NCBI GenBank assembly: GCA_023213315.1
Contig: JAKCPI010000352.1
Span: forward strand, 1 to 64,000
DNA from: Euborellia annulipes
Taxonomy: Eukaryota; Arthropoda; Insecta; Dermaptera; Anisolabididae
Length of the DNA: 64,000 nucleotides
Direction: 5' to 3'
Shown: piece by piece, positions 10,791 through 21,035 of the stretch
Position numbering within the stretch: position 1 is the stretch's first letter
Layout of the letters: each line of letters begins with the position of its first letter
Notes under the pieces: generated by a model
Told to the model about the DNA's origin: nothing
Databases searched by the model: none
Seen by the model: the letters and a program-made list of their open reading frames with translations, nothing else
Program-made: the position numbers and the translations under genes

Positions 10791-11867
10791 TTTTTCCAAA
10801 AAATTTTGATAAAATCACTAGCAAATTTTTTAAAATTTTAATTCATGAAAAATGAAAAAAAAAAAAAAAATTTTTAAAGAATTATTTATTGTAATTCATT
10901 CAATCCATCTGAATCCAGATACAAGTAAACTTCAGAATATATTTAGTGAGAAATAAGTTTAATTATATATAATTCCGAAATATTTGTCCGTCTAGTCTGT
11001 CTATCACGCAATTTTTCATAAGGAGAAAACTCCATTGCTTTTCAATGAGAAAATACTAAATTTTCAGGAATTTTAGAACCTCTCTATTTTTTCTTTTAGA
11101 CTATTAAAAAAAAAATCAAATTTTCGGCCCATCCCGGATATATTTTTAAAATGACTTTATACTACTTAAACTGTTCCTTTCAAATGTCGATTTTTGATGC
11201 CAACGTGGGTGATTGAAGAACAACATCAAGAATTTAGTTAGATGAGATGATTGCTGGCTGACCCAAGCAATAAACATTTAATTTATTCTGAAGAAGGCGG
11301 CATTAGGCGTCCGAAATGTGCAACGTATGTGTGTGTGTATGTGATGTCGTCATCGTATATAAATTAAATTCCTTTAAAATTGCCTGCTAAAATATTTCCC
11401 ATGTTATTTGAAAAAAAAAATTTGATTTTATTCAAAATGTCGTCTTATCAAAGAGTCATAAAACACGTTTGTCTCATCATCGCTAACGGCACTTGGCATT
11501 TCACCTGTTTTAGATTAATTAATCTATTAAAAAATAAAAAAAAAAATAAATGTTATCGCAATCCTCAGTTTGTAATAAAAATTCCATCATATAATATTAT
11601 TCTTGATGTAGGATTCCATTTTTGTTGTTTACATAGACATAGGCGTAGCGTGGGGGGGGATTTCGGGGTTCAACCCCCCACCCCCCATTGGACCCAAGAC
11701 TAGATATTTAAGGTCTATAATACAAAAAATAAAATAATTTTCTCTGGCTTAAAAAAAATAAAATAAAATAATTTTATTAAGGGTAACGCAAAAAATTCAG
11801 ACTTTTCCCAATGACCTCGTGGCTAGACGCTAAGCCCGCCGAATGCAGGCGACCGACTAGTCTTTAT
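10791..11867. other. AT-rich spacer; partial G-rich MITE end at 11640-11700
   Basis: AGGCGTAGCGTGGGGGG near 11640 and the C-rich stretch after it resemble the CAGTAGCGTAG hAT MITE at 48736-49101, but no matching duplication is visible. The hammerhead-like motif at 11288-11320 is listed separately. Confidence 0.35.
11288..11320 (+). ncRNA. Hammerhead-ribozyme-like motif 3 (degenerate)
   Basis: CTGAAGA at 11288-11294, extra A, a stem II region starting GGCGGC and ending GCGTCC, then GAAA at 11313-11316. Similar in layout to motif 6 at 17708-17754. Only two outer pairs of helix II are certain, and the sequence after GAAA (TGTGC) does not give a normal cleavage triplet. Confidence 0.3.
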
Positions 11868-12640
11868 ACATTTCTAATAGAAGAAATCTTAACTTTAGAA
11901 ATTAACAACTCAAAAAGTTATAGGAATTTCGGGATGAAAATAATTTTCCTGTAATCCCGAGAAGGTCCTCTTTATGCATATAAAATTTCATTTCAAAATT
12001 CCAACGGCAAGTTGCCTAAATAGAGCGTGACAGACAGACAGACAGACGGCCATTAGCTAATTATATATGGACCCTGTTATGCAATGGTGTGTCAAAGACC
12101 AAACATCGAGTTTTGAGAAAATCAACAATAAAGTTTTTTGTTTACATTGGATTATATATAATTTTTCTTGTAATTGTGCAAATAACATTAAATATAAATT
12201 TTTTTAGGACATATTTCATAAAAATACTATTAATTATAGCATTTGAAACAATATTCCGTGCTTAACTCAATTTTTAATTTTTTTTGGCGCTTGACACACT
12301 ATTGCATAACAGGGTCCATATATAGATTATTCCATTCCAATCCAGTGCCTGCTTGAGGATTTGTTTATATTCATGGAATACACAAATGAAAAGAATACAT
12401 AAATATTTCTCTATACATTTCCTATGGGAGGAAGCGTAACTTTAAGAATTAATAACTCAAAAATTTTTAGGAATTTCGGAATGAAAATAATTTTCCTGTA
12501 ATCCCGAGAAGGTCCTCTTTATGCATATAAAATTTCATTTCAAAATTCCAACTGGAAGTTGCCTAAATAGAGCGTGATAGACAGACAGACGGACATTAGC
12601 AAATTATATTTATGTATATATTATACCATAGAAGTGTTCC
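11868..12640 (-). repeat. Family D, two copies in tandem, split by a MITE
   Basis: Two nearly identical copies of the block TTTCCTGTAATCCCGAGAAG ... CAAAATTCCAAC ... GAGCGTGACAGACAGACAG occur at about 11940-12060 and 12475-12600. The first is followed by the MITE at 12069-12317. Read on the minus strand the element has a short TATATAAT-type start, then a GTCTGTCTGTC tract, a layout similar to HINE elements. Confidence 0.6.
12069..12317. mobile_element. MITE with GGACCCTGTTATGCAAT ends
   Basis: 249 bp with about 27-bp terminal inverted repeats, starting GGACCCTGTTATGCAATGGT and ending with the complement, ATTGCATAACAGGGTCC. Both flanks are TA-rich (ATATAT), so the duplication length cannot be fixed. 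It is inserted in a family D copy. Confidence 0.7.
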
Positions 12641-12797
12641 TCTGGGAAGCAGCTACAATCCAGCTGAGTTAATATGATGAAAAGACATGGAAATAAGAAA
12701 TTTAGAAAAAAGGAAAAGTTCTGGGTAAATGATTTATGAGAAATCACAAAGAATACAGAAAAACCGCAGTCAGGACCATTATATTTGTCTCTTAATC

Positions 12798-12905
12798 AAG
12801 TGCTCGGATTCGGCCACCCATCCGAGATTTTGCCACACTTGATATTGCTTCACTGCAACGGGCTGTTGTTCCAATCCATTGCCAGGCTCCCCTGTTGCCA
12901 TGGTG
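12798..12905 (-). repeat. 5S rRNA-like repeat, copy 1
   Basis: Minus strand: GTGAAGC, then about 23 bases later CTCGGATGGGTGGCC, matching the order and spacing of the 5S rRNA internal promoter (A-box GTTAAGC and C-box CTTGGATGGGTGACC). A better-preserved relative lies at 49860-49972. Probably a 5S-derived SINE (SINE3-like) rather than a 5S gene, because the 5' half is unlike 5S. Confidence 0.4.
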
Positions 12906-13510
12906 TAGTAAAAAAAAAAATTTTTATAAGACACCTGAGCACCACCACTAATTGCTTTCAAATATTCAAAGGAAATTAAAACAACATAAATTAACAAAAA
13001 AAAAAAAAAAATTGATATTAATTTAAACGAGAGTTAGCGATAATGTATTTCCTGTTACGTAGGCTATTTTATTATATTATAATAATCATAATAAAATGAT
13101 ACGGGTCTTTCTTTATTCATCAAGTTTAGTTAAAACATAATTAAATTATTTATTTATTTATTTATTTTTTATAAATTTCAAAAAAATAAAATTAGTCAGT
13201 TGGTCAAATGAGGGTAGGTGAATGAATGAATGATGAGGTCATAATGATCTGCTGTGACCATCATAAGATTTTATCACTTCATTAGAGGGCCATTAAAATT
13301 AATTTAAAACAATTTTTTTTTTTTAATATGGGAAATAGTGACGTAACCGTAGGCAAACGAATAGTCAAAACACATTCTGGTCTATTCTCTAAAAAACACG
13401 TTAAAATTTAACATCATAAATTGCGTGTTAAAAAGTAATAACACCAGCGTTAAAAAATGCTATTCTTTAAACCAAGTATTAACAGCGACGTTAACATGTT
13501 GCTTTTATTC
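12906..13510. other. AT-rich spacer
   Basis: Nothing recognised apart from a TTTA microsatellite near 13148-13168 and homopolymer runs. Confidence 0.35.
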
Positions 13511-13728
13511 GCTCAGGGGCCCACATCTTGTGGGTACGTGGATTGCGACCACGAGCTGCCCGAGCTGGGACAGGCTCTTTGTATGTCTGTCCCTTCCTTC
13601 TATATTTTGAGCAGGCGTCAGACCGTGCGACGAGCCGGCTTCTCGGTCGCAAAAACATATGTAGTGGGGAAAGAGTTAGGTCCGCCGACCCGGCACCACG
13701 GGAATAAGGCGATGATAGAAGAAGAAGT
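13511..13728 (+). repeat. GAA-tailed retroposon G, copy 1
   Basis: Starts GCTCAGGGGCCCACATCTTG and ends in a GAAGAAG tail. It is flanked by TTAACATGTTGCTTTTAT on the left and TTAACAAGTTGCTTTTAT on the right, an 18-bp duplication with one mismatch, typical of LINE-mobilised retroposition. No tRNA or 7SL similarity is obvious. Short reading frames cross it but no protein family is recognisable. Confidence 0.7.
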
Positions 13729-13802
13729 TAACAAGTTGCTTTTATCTCAAAGCTGTCAAAATCATAACCTTACTTTTTAGCTAACAAAGCTGTGAGTGTT
13801 AT

Positions 13803-13890
13803 TTATTGGCGAGGCCATATATCCCATGGCCTCCGGGAATCGATCCCAGGATCTCTAGCCTTTCTGGGGCTGTCCATTGCACCAGGACAC
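13803..13890 (-). repeat. tRNA-like sequence, possibly SINE-derived
   Basis: Minus strand: A-box-like TGGTGCAATGGACAGC and B-box-like GGGATCGATTCCCGG at fitting spacing. No acceptor stem could be paired, so this is not called a functional tRNA. Confidence 0.4.
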
Positions 13891-15290
13891 CGGATTTTTT
13901 AAGTTATGACGCCATTCTTATGCATTTAATACAGTGTTATAATATTAAAGCCATCCCCCAGACATGAGATTAATTTTTAACACTAGTGACTAATTGTTAA
14001 CGCTTTGGGGTTAAAGTTTTTGCTTATAGAATAGCAATTATTAAATGTTATTTCTCTCTCTCTCTCCATTTTTTTATCACATTGGTATAGAATGCAATTC
14101 GAATTTTTTATCGAAATTTAGCTCCTACTTTGATCTATCTGGCCCTGAATAGGTTCAATTTAGAGCTCTATAAGGCGACCTAGCTCTGACAATGAACTCT
14201 GAGATGGTATCATTTACTAATAGGCCCTTTTTCCGAAAAGGTCTAGGGTTGCCACATTTTTTTGGCAATTAAAGTACTTTGGTGATTAAAGGTAAGAAAA
14301 AAAAGTACATAGTGTCAAAATAAAGTATCATTTGTTTTTCTTTAGCATTATATTTAAAAACATATTTTCTATTGTTTTTCAACAGTTTTATCAAATTATT
14401 TATTATTATTGCTAAACAATTGTAGAGCATTTTCACAGTCTATACCGGTATTTAAGTTAAAGTAAATAAGTAATTCATTTTTTGTTCAGAGACACTTTGT
14501 TTCTTTAGTCTCCCCATCACAGAAAAAACTCTCTCTGAAAAAGCGGAAAAAATTTCGTTTTGCTAGGGTAAAAAAAAAAAAAGGAAGGGTGCCCCTAGTG
14601 AGTAATGTTATTCTCAATGCACCTCTGAGGTGCCGTGGTCTTCAAATAGAATAGAATAGGTATAGAGTATAATTACAGGTACAATACTTTATTATAAAGT
14701 ACTGGTAGCAAATCGCCGAAACGTTACAATCGAAAGAAGAGAATATAAATTTAATTTACAAACAGGGATGGTTCCTCTAATTATAAAATCACCCCCCTCC
14801 CCCGGCCCCATTTATTTATGTTGAATAGAGTTGGAAAATATTGTTACAACACAAAAGACATTCTAAGAATTTGTTTCTCGTTGGAATTTGTATAATTTTA
14901 TTTGTAACATGAAAAGAGAGAATTTTCAATGACGCATCATCATCATCATCGTCTATCGCACAGGTGCAAGAGTCACGAACCTCGGACCTTCACCAAGGAA
15001 GGGAGGGGGGGGTCAAAATCTCTTTATTTATATACGTACCTAAGGCCGGGGGAACTTTTAGCTGATTAAATAGGGGGGAGGGGAGGGGAGGGTCATAGAA
15101 CTATAATCAGATCGCGTGGACAAATTAAAAAAAAAAAAGTTTTAAGATAGTATTGTACATGTTTGAAAATTCTGAGTATCTATTATCTATAATTAACTTT
15201 TTTTTAAATTTATTTAAACTCAACAAGCTCTGTCGTTGTTATAAGGGGTGTTTGAATTTAAAGATACCGTTTCATTTGCACACCAATATA
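13891..15290. other. Spacer, no gene recognised
   Basis: Mixed AT-rich DNA with CT and CAT microsatellites (about 14051-14066 and 14935-14950) and G-rich patches near 15000 and 15075. A GAAACG near 14720 lacks a CTGANGA partner. Confidence 0.35.
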
Positions 15291-15296
15291 CCTTTG

Positions 15297-15795
15297 ACTT
15301 TCTCTTACCTATATAGGTGAATATATAGAGAGAAAGTATTAGATTCATTTCAAAAGTTCGATGTCGAGATTTTGATGGATATACACGTTTTGAGGTCACC
15401 CTGAATCCAAAAAAGTGGTTTTGGCGACATGGTCTGTCTGTGTGTCTGTGAACAAAATATCTCAAGAACGAAAAGAGCTAGGAGGTTGAAATTTTATATT
15501 TAAGTTAGTTAGACACCTCCCTGGCACGTGACACGAAACCTTTGAATAAAATCCCCTAAAGAGTACTAGTACTTTACTTTTTCAGTTTTTTTTTTCAATT
15601 TTCTCAATATTCGCTCAAACGATTTTGATTAAAATTCAAAAATCAATTGTTTTTTAGATGTTCTTTCAAATGTATATTTTCATTTTGCACTTGAAATGGT
15701 TTGAAGCAGACTTTACTCTTGTACTTAATAGGAAAGATAATACGTATCAATGTTTTTCTATGTTTATAAATTCTATTGATAATATATCGGCGGAA
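15297..15795 (+). repeat. Family H copy 6, 5' half
   Basis: Native orientation: begins ACTTTCTCTTACCTATATAG, continues with GATGTCGAGATTTTGATGG and the GGTCTGTCTGTGTGTCTGTG tract, and runs to the TTTATAAATTC block. The terminal hairpin is missing. Confidence 0.75.
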
Positions 15796-15888
15796 ATTAA
15801 ATTCTTATGTTAACGAGTTGAATAGTTGAATCAATATGTAGTAGAAAAAATAAAAGGCCAAGCAGGTATGCTTTTTTCAGCGCAGCAG

Positions 15889-15925
15889 CACTTTTCGGTC
15901 GACTATGCGACCATCTTCATGGCTA
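15889..15925 (-). ncRNA. Hammerhead-ribozyme-like motif 4 (left arm)
   Basis: Minus strand ATGAAGA (first core C replaced by A), extra T, 5-bp helix II GGTCG/CGACC, then GAAA followed by AGTGC. The core substitution and missing cleavage triplet suggest it is inactive. Confidence 0.35.
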
Positions 15926-15995
15926 GAGTTCATTCAATAGAAAAACCTTTTACGTTCTTTGAGAGTCATTTCATAAAATTCATTACAATCTATCA

Positions 15996-16456
15996 CAGTG
16001 GTTTCCAAACTTTATGTTACAACGCCTCCCTTAAAAATATTTAATTATATGACGCCCCCCCTCCCCCCATTTTGTAAAATAATACAAAAAAAAAAAATTT
16101 TAATGCTAAAAAATATAAATTTATATTAAAGCGGAGTCAAAAAAAAAATCCTAGTCATATGCAGCCAAAATTTGTGTGACGTTTCGGTCTTCTTAAGAGC
16201 CGGATACGAGAATAAATGAAATTTTAATTTCAAAATTAAAATTGTCATTTTTCATTCAAAATATTCATTCAAAATTAAAATTGTCATTTATTCTCGCCTC
16301 CGGCACTGAAGATGGCCTAGATTACCTAAACGTCACAATAAAATAAATAATTTTGGCTGAGTTTGGAAAATTGCTCGCTGTTGCTTATATTCGCGCCTCC
16401 CCTTAGATTAGTCCGCGCCTCCCTAGGGAGCCGCGCCTCCAGTTTGGAAAACGCTG
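15996..16456. mobile_element. hAT-type MITE, CAGTGGTTTCCAAACT end, copy 1
   Basis: Exact 8-bp duplication ATCTATCA on both sides (15988-15995, 16457-16464). The ends CAGTGGTTTCCAAACT and AGTTTGGAAAACGCTG are inverted repeats. The centre (about 16160-16365) holds a small foldback with GTGACGTTTCGG and AAACGTCAC arms, also present in the copy at 21036-22770. Confidence 0.85.
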
Positions 16457-16491
16457 ATCTATCAGATATAATGCATTCACCGCAGTCTAGC

Positions 16492-16518
16492 CATGAAGAT
16501 GGTAGTCCGAAACGTCGC
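16492..16518 (+). ncRNA. Hammerhead-ribozyme-like motif 5 (right arm)
   Basis: ATGAAGA at 16493-16499, extra T, a very short helix II GG/CC around TAGT, GAAAC at 16509-16513 and GTC at 16514-16516. Pairs with motif 4 as the other arm of the foldback. First core C is A, as in motif 4. Confidence 0.35.
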
Positions 16519-16576
16519 TTTGTTTAATAAAGAAATAAACATAGCTGCTTGTCCTTTTATTTTTTCTACTTAATAT

Positions 16577-16658
16577 CTGTCGACACATGTGACATGCACA
16601 GCACACAACTTTCAATTACCGAAAGTAATACAACCAGTCACATCAGATTTTTTTTTTA
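16577..16658 (+). repeat. Family H copy 7, hairpin only
   Basis: GTCGACACATGTGACATGCA then CAGTCACATCAGATTTT arms of the family hairpin, with a shortened apex containing ACCGAAAGTAA. Confidence 0.55.
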
Positions 16659-17477
16659 TATAGAAATAGACACTTTTATTTTCATTTGACCTCTTAAAAA
16701 AGAAAACATAACCAATAGAACAATAATAAAAATAGAGATGTCTTATTTTTGGTTAAGTAGAAGAAATATCGACAAAGGATGATGATGATGATTTAGATAA
16801 GATAACGTAAATGTTATATAGGGTGTATGGAGGAGTGGGGGGTGGGGTGGGGGGAGGGAGATTGTGTGGTGTGGTGTGTGTTGAAGCCGGAGGCAGGCAG
16901 CTGGCTGGCTGGCTTTGGCCTGGTTGTGGCCTCGATCCTCAGCAAGTGAGTTCAGGGCCACATGGAGAGAATCCTCAGGGCAGAGGCAGGGGCGCCGCCC
17001 TAAATATCGATCGGGACACTTTATACACCCTCCACACACACACACACACACACACACACACCACCCTCGTTCACCCTGTACTGTTGTTCCTGCTGCTGTT
17101 GCTGTGCCAATAGGACTCCCTGCCTGCCTGCCTTGCCTGCTTTTTTTCCCTTCGCTTTTCACAAACAAGAAGAACTTTTTTTTCTTCTATTGTTTTTGTG
17201 AAATATTCTACTTGAAATAATCAGTATTGTATCGGAAAGGAATATTTAGTTTCAAAAATCTTTGAAACTATACAAAATATGGAGAGTATTTTTAATGCAA
17301 TCGATGAACAAAGAAAAAAAAACTTTGAAAACTGTTTAAATGGCAAAAATGGAGGGGGATGGGATTCAAAATATCATTGATACACAAGTCAGCGTGTTTA
17401 GACAGACTACTTTGAAAAATTACTTAGGATTTAGTTTTTAGTCCCAATAAAAGTATTTGAAATACACACAGAAACTC
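16659..17477. other. GC-rich island with CA repeat, function unknown
   Basis: About 16810-17130 is distinctly GC-richer than its surroundings and not shared with any repeat here. It holds a (CA)n tract at about 17033-17061 and CTGC/CTGG-type short repeats. Open frames on both strands cross it, but their length reflects low stop-codon density; none shows a recognisable domain. It may be an exon or promoter region of an unseen gene. Confidence 0.3.
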
Positions 17478-17707
17478 GTCGCACAGCACACAACTTTCTC
17501 TTATCTTCGGTAATTGAAAGTTGTGTTCTGAGCTTATCACACCAGATTTTTTGTGTCGACATATATTTAGTTTCCGCCGATATATTAGAATTCAAGATGT
17601 AAAATTTATAAAGATGGAAAAATATTTATATTTTGTAAGGATAGAGGATAGCAGCCAGGAAAAATCAAATTAGACAAAAACTAGATCAATTTTTATCAGA
17701 TTTATTT

Positions 17708-17754
17708 GATCGTCGATGTTTCGGACGCCAGTTGCGACCTTCCTCAGGACCTAT
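17708..17754 (-). ncRNA. Hammerhead-ribozyme-like motif 6, next to endonuclease
   Basis: Minus strand CTGAGGA at 17747-17741, extra A, helix II GGTCGC/GCGTCC (five pairs and one T-T mismatch, loop AACTG), GAAAC, then ATC. Helix I begins with three pairs CTG/GAC. Antisense to the endonuclease frame that follows 17 bases later. Confidence 0.45.
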
Positions 17755-17763
17755 GATTGATGC

Positions 17764-17967
17764 ATGTATAATTATAATAAATTAACAGCAAAGACAATCA
17801 TTTTTCTTCTACTTCAAAGATCCCATTCAAAAAAGGCGGGAGTTATATATAAAATTAATTGTTTAGGCAGCAACAACCAACAATGCCATATCTGTTATAT
17901 AGGAAAAACAATTAGGAAAATATCAGATCGAGTTAGAGAACACGAACTGTCCGTGATATCAAGTTAA
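17764..17967 (+). pseudogene. GIY-YIG endonuclease fragment of a Penelope-like element
   Basis: The 67-residue frame contains GVIYKINC (residues 26-33) and CYIGKT (44-49), followed by R51, R56 and EH (59-60), in the order and spacing of the GIY-YIG nuclease domain that Penelope-like retroelements use to nick target DNA. Cysteines 33, 41 and 44 fit the zinc-binding insertion typical of their version. The reverse transcriptase that normally precedes it is missing, and the frame ends soon after the EH motif, before the full domain is complete. It starts within the element, so the first methionine is incidental. A dead remnant inside a family H repeat. GIY-YIG homing endonucleases are a less likely alternative because of the cysteines and the ribozyme-like neighbour. 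Confidence 0.75.
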
Positions 17968-18235
17968 ACAGCCATATTCTCCATCATCTTTATAGGCATT
18001 CTGTTGCCATGACAACCATTTCTATCTTTCCTATGAAGTACAAGAGTAAAGTGGTCTTCAAACAATTTCAAGCAAAATGAGAATATACAATTTAAAGAGG
18101 ATGTAAAATATAATTGATTTTCGAATTTTAATGTAAAATCGTTGGAGTGAATTTGGAGAAATTCAAAAAAACTGAAAAAGTACATAAATAAAGTAGTAGT
18201 ACTTTTTGGCCGATTTCAAAATCATGTTTTAACTG

Positions 18236-18382
18236 TCTATTGGGAGTCCAGGCATTTCTATTTAAGCCATTTGGTATCCAAATGGCTTAAATAAAATCAT
18301 CGGACTGCCTGGGGTCCGAACCCACGACGTTTGGCATAGGAGGTAGGCACGCTACCTACTATGCCAAGCCCCGAGGGCGATA
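18236..18382 (-). repeat. tRNA-derived SINE C, head half
   Basis: Minus strand: CTCGGGGCTTGGCATAGTAG (A box), GTGGGTTCGGACCCC (B box), CAGTCCGATGATTTTATTTA, then the palindromic core ending at the AGGCATTTCTATTTAAGCC segment. The tail part is missing. Confidence 0.75.
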
Positions 18383-18399
18383 CTGCACTATTATATATA

Positions 18400-18478
18400 T
18401 ATATATAATAGCTGCGGTAGGGTTGCCTTCGGCAACCCTACCCCGCTAGGCGCTGGCGGGCGGCCTCTCGGGATATGA
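18400..18478. repeat. GC-rich self-complementary block
   Basis: GGTAGGGTTGCC and GGCAACCCTACC form a perfect hairpin with loop TTC at about 18416-18442, followed by GGCGGGCGGCC. Resembles the repeat-end blocks near 8740 and 53930; likely the terminal hairpin of a rolling-circle element. Confidence 0.4.
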
Positions 18479-18482
18479 CTAA

Positions 18483-19346
18483 GGGCCGGTCTTTTTCATC
18501 TTTGGGTAGCACGTTAACCTATGGGTAGTGTGCAATGCAGAAACCCTGTTCCAGGGAATGAACTCTCTTCAGTATTAAAGGTTTTTTGAAGTTTTCTACT
18601 TAATAAAGACATAAAATATAAAAATTATTAAAAATAAAAATTGAAATTAATTCAAATAAATATTATAAGTTAAAATAATTAATTTTAAAAAAATTATTTT
18701 TTTTACTAAAATTTAAAAATTTGAAATGCTTTAGTTGAAGCTCGTCTCGCCAGAGTGCGCCAGAGGGAGTTGGCCAACCCTCGAACATGGTTTCAACTCG
18801 GCTATTAGAATATATTCAAATAATCATCTTCAACACCTTGCCAAATATCCTAGAAATATAATCCTGACTGACATAAAATGAATAATATCAAAAAAAGGAA
18901 TAGATTGAAGAATGCCTCTGTTATTTTTATGCGTGAAGTTACGAAGCTGTTGCCAGCCTTGTGTTCCTAATATCACCCCTTTGCTAAATCGTACCCAGAG
19001 CTTTTGGCTCCGACTAATTTAACAGAGAGCTTGGCAAAAATTCAACATATATACATATACATATACTCCAAGGCTGGGTTATGCAAATAAAAAGCAAATG
19101 GCTGCCTCAGTTACCAGTGGACCTAACCTTTTGCATATTGTAAAATATATCACATCTCATCACTTTATTGATAAAATAAGTTGAATCAAAATAAAAATAA
19201 CAAATATATCTACTTCTTTTTTAAATAAAATGATGGGATGTCATATATTTTACTATAAGAATAAAAATGAAGAGGGTTTCTGCACTACAAAAAAAAGCAC
19301 TTTAACAGACACTTCGCTAACTACCCAAACATGAAAAGACCGGCCC
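18483..19346. mobile_element. Harbinger-like MITE, TAA duplication
   Basis: Inverted terminal repeats start GGGCCGGTCTTTTTCAT and end ATGAAAAGACCGGCCC, flanked by TAA on both sides. The similarity extends inward through TTTGGGTAGC/CTACCCAAA and AGAAACCCT/AGGGTTTCT. A 3-bp TAA target and GGGCC ends fit the PIF/Harbinger superfamily. 864 bp; no transposase frame. Confidence 0.7.
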
Positions 19347-19349
19347 TAA

Positions 19350-20260
19350 GAGTTGTCCAGATAAATGTATTTTAATTAATTATGAGGAAGAGTTTTGTGA
19401 AAAATAAATAAGGGATATTTTTTTTGGGGGGGGGGGGGGGGGGGGGGGCGACGATTTGAAGGAAATGTGAATTCTTAGAGGGAAGTAGAAGTCAGTCAAA
19501 AAAAAAGAAAATTTAATTATATAACAATTTTTATTATTTTTCATTTGAGAGATTTAATTTTCTCATTATTATAATTAATTAGCTTTAATTTTTCATAAGT
19601 AGAGAGAGAACACAATGTTTTCCAATGGAAGAATTCTAGATTTGTGATCCCTGATAAGGGGGAAAATACTCTACTTATTAAAAAAATCTCCATGAGAATC
19701 GGTTTGGTAGTTTCGGAGTCTATGCGTTACAAACAGACAGACAGACAGACAGAATTTGTCTTTGATAAAATAGCAAAAGTATTAAAATAAAATATAGATA
19801 TAGGTAATTAAAATTAAAAATTAAATAATTAAATCTCACAATTATTATTTTATAATTCGTCATATATATTAAATTTTCAGGTTTCCTATTTTTGTCAATT
19901 ATATGGATAGAGATACGTAATAATTAACTTCAAAAGAGAGAGAGGCTAATTGATTATAAGCATTGAGATTTTCTTTTCTCCTTTGAGAGCGAGAATTAAT
20001 TCTAAACACGTTAAAGGCTTTAAAATGTAGTGGGAGGAATAAAAAGGAAGAAAATATTGCAACTTGTCCATACATGGGCACGCAACATGAAGGGAGAAGG
20101 AGAAATCATGCAGATCACGGACAGGGGGATTAAAAAAAAAAAAAAAAAAAAAATTACTCTCCTGTTGTTTAGTAAAGAAAGAAGCAAATTAATTGAGAGG
20201 GTGAAGGAAGTGAGGAGAAGCAGCGGCACACACCGGAAGTTGCACTCGTCTTCCGTACGA
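19350..20260. other. Spacer with G run and family D remnant
   Basis: A G run of about 22 at 19425-19448 followed by a family D remnant at about 19510-19760 (CAATTTTTATTATTTTTCAT, TGTTTTCCAATGGAAG, and a CAGACAGACAGACAGACAG tract at 19734-19751). An A-rich run at 20131-20152 makes a lysine-rich open frame with no real content. Confidence 0.4.
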
Positions 20261-20269
20261 GTAGGGAAA

Positions 20270-20570
20270 TCTAAAAAAAAATCTGGTGTGGGTGTGAGTG
20301 ACCCGTACATCACACAACTATCGATTATCGAAGGTGAAACGAGCTTACGGACTAGATTTTTGTCCTATTTCTCTTTTTCTCATGTCTCAGGTTCGGTCCC
20401 TGGATCGCTTCCCGTTCCAAGTGATTAAAATCTGGTGTGAATGGCGCACGCCACCTCACAGCATTCGGTAAGTGAAAGTGTGTACCGTGCTTGTCACAGC
20501 AGATTTTTTTGTGACGTTGAAATTTTATATTTAAGTTAGGCACCTGGAGGGTGAAAATAAGCCAATAAGG
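20270..20570 (-). repeat. Family H copy 9, two degenerate hairpins
   Basis: Two hairpin-like blocks: 20275-20360 (AATCTGGTGTGGGTG, ACGGACTAGATTTTT) and 20429-20510 (AATCTGGTGTGAATGGCGCA, CTTGTCACAGCAGATTTTTTT). The second passes directly into GTTGAAATTTTATATTTAAG, a distant part of the element, so the middle has been deleted. Confidence 0.6.
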
Positions 20571-21035
20571 TCATTAACTTTTATAGTTCTCCTGTAATCT
20601 TAAAAAACAAAAATTGCAATAATACAAGTTTTAAATACAGGAAAACTATACGAGTTAATGACCCCGTTTTGCGCTTAAATGAAAGGTAATTAAATGTGCT
20701 AAAACTCGATTTCTCACAATTTTTCTCTGAGCGGTTATGCCGATATTCGGCTAAAACATAAGTAAAATTGAAAAGTGTAACATTTCTGAGAGCCATGCTC
20801 AATTTCCAAGCATCATATCTCAAAAACTATTAAACTTACGCACCTGTGGTTTGGCTTCAATTGTTTGAAATTTAATATACTTTAAAAATGATAAGAACAA
20901 CTAATTTCAAAAAGCCCATAGTTTTTGAATTAAACTGCAAAAACTGAAAAAAGTGCGAAAATTTTGAAGTTTTTCTCGTATTACGCAGGTAGCTCTTTTT
21001 TTGCTTGCAAAATGTGTTTTCACACTCCCCTAAGG
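20571..21035. other. Unassigned AT-rich sequence
   Basis: No gene recognised. A 61-residue minus frame and overlapping frames here lack any motif. Confidence 0.3.

Larger units (their letters stand above)
15838..16572. mobile_element. Penelope-like foldback, interrupted by a hAT MITE
   Basis: The left end AGTAGAAAAAATAAAAGGCC and the right end TCCTTTTATTTTTTCTACT are inverted repeats. The left arm carries the hammerhead-like motif on the minus strand, the right arm on the plus strand. The hAT MITE at 15996-16456 interrupts the middle with a perfect 8-bp duplication. No coding sequence remains. Confidence 0.6.
17637..17998 (+). mobile_element. Penelope-like element, truncated, inverted ribozyme end upstream
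   Basis: Order: GCAGCCAGG end module, minus-strand hammerhead-like motif (17708-17754), then a plus-strand GIY-YIG endonuclease fragment (17764-17967). Penelope-like copies are known for 5' truncation and for carrying an inverted terminal segment at the left end, which this matches. The right-hand direct terminal repeat is not evident. No target duplication is certain. Confidence 0.6.
17485..18240 (-). repeat. Family H copy 8, split by a Penelope-like element
   Basis: Begins in the hairpin (GCACAGCACACAACTTTCTC, TATCACACCAGATTTTTTG) and continues to AAGTAGTAGTACTTTTTGGC. It is interrupted after ATATTTATATTTTG at about 17637 by the Penelope-like fragment and resumes at GTTGCCATGACAACC (about 18001). 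Confidence 0.75.

Noticed and set aside
14700..14740. GCCGAAACGTTAC as a ribozyme motif
   Set aside because: No CTGANGA partner and no helix II upstream.
16743..17168. 141-residue minus frame with Cys-Val and His runs
   Set aside because: Cys-Val comes from a CA microsatellite and His from CAT repeats; overlapping frames on the other strand are equally long.
20030..20428. 132-residue frame with lysine run
   Set aside because: Crosses an A run and two decayed family H hairpins; no domain.
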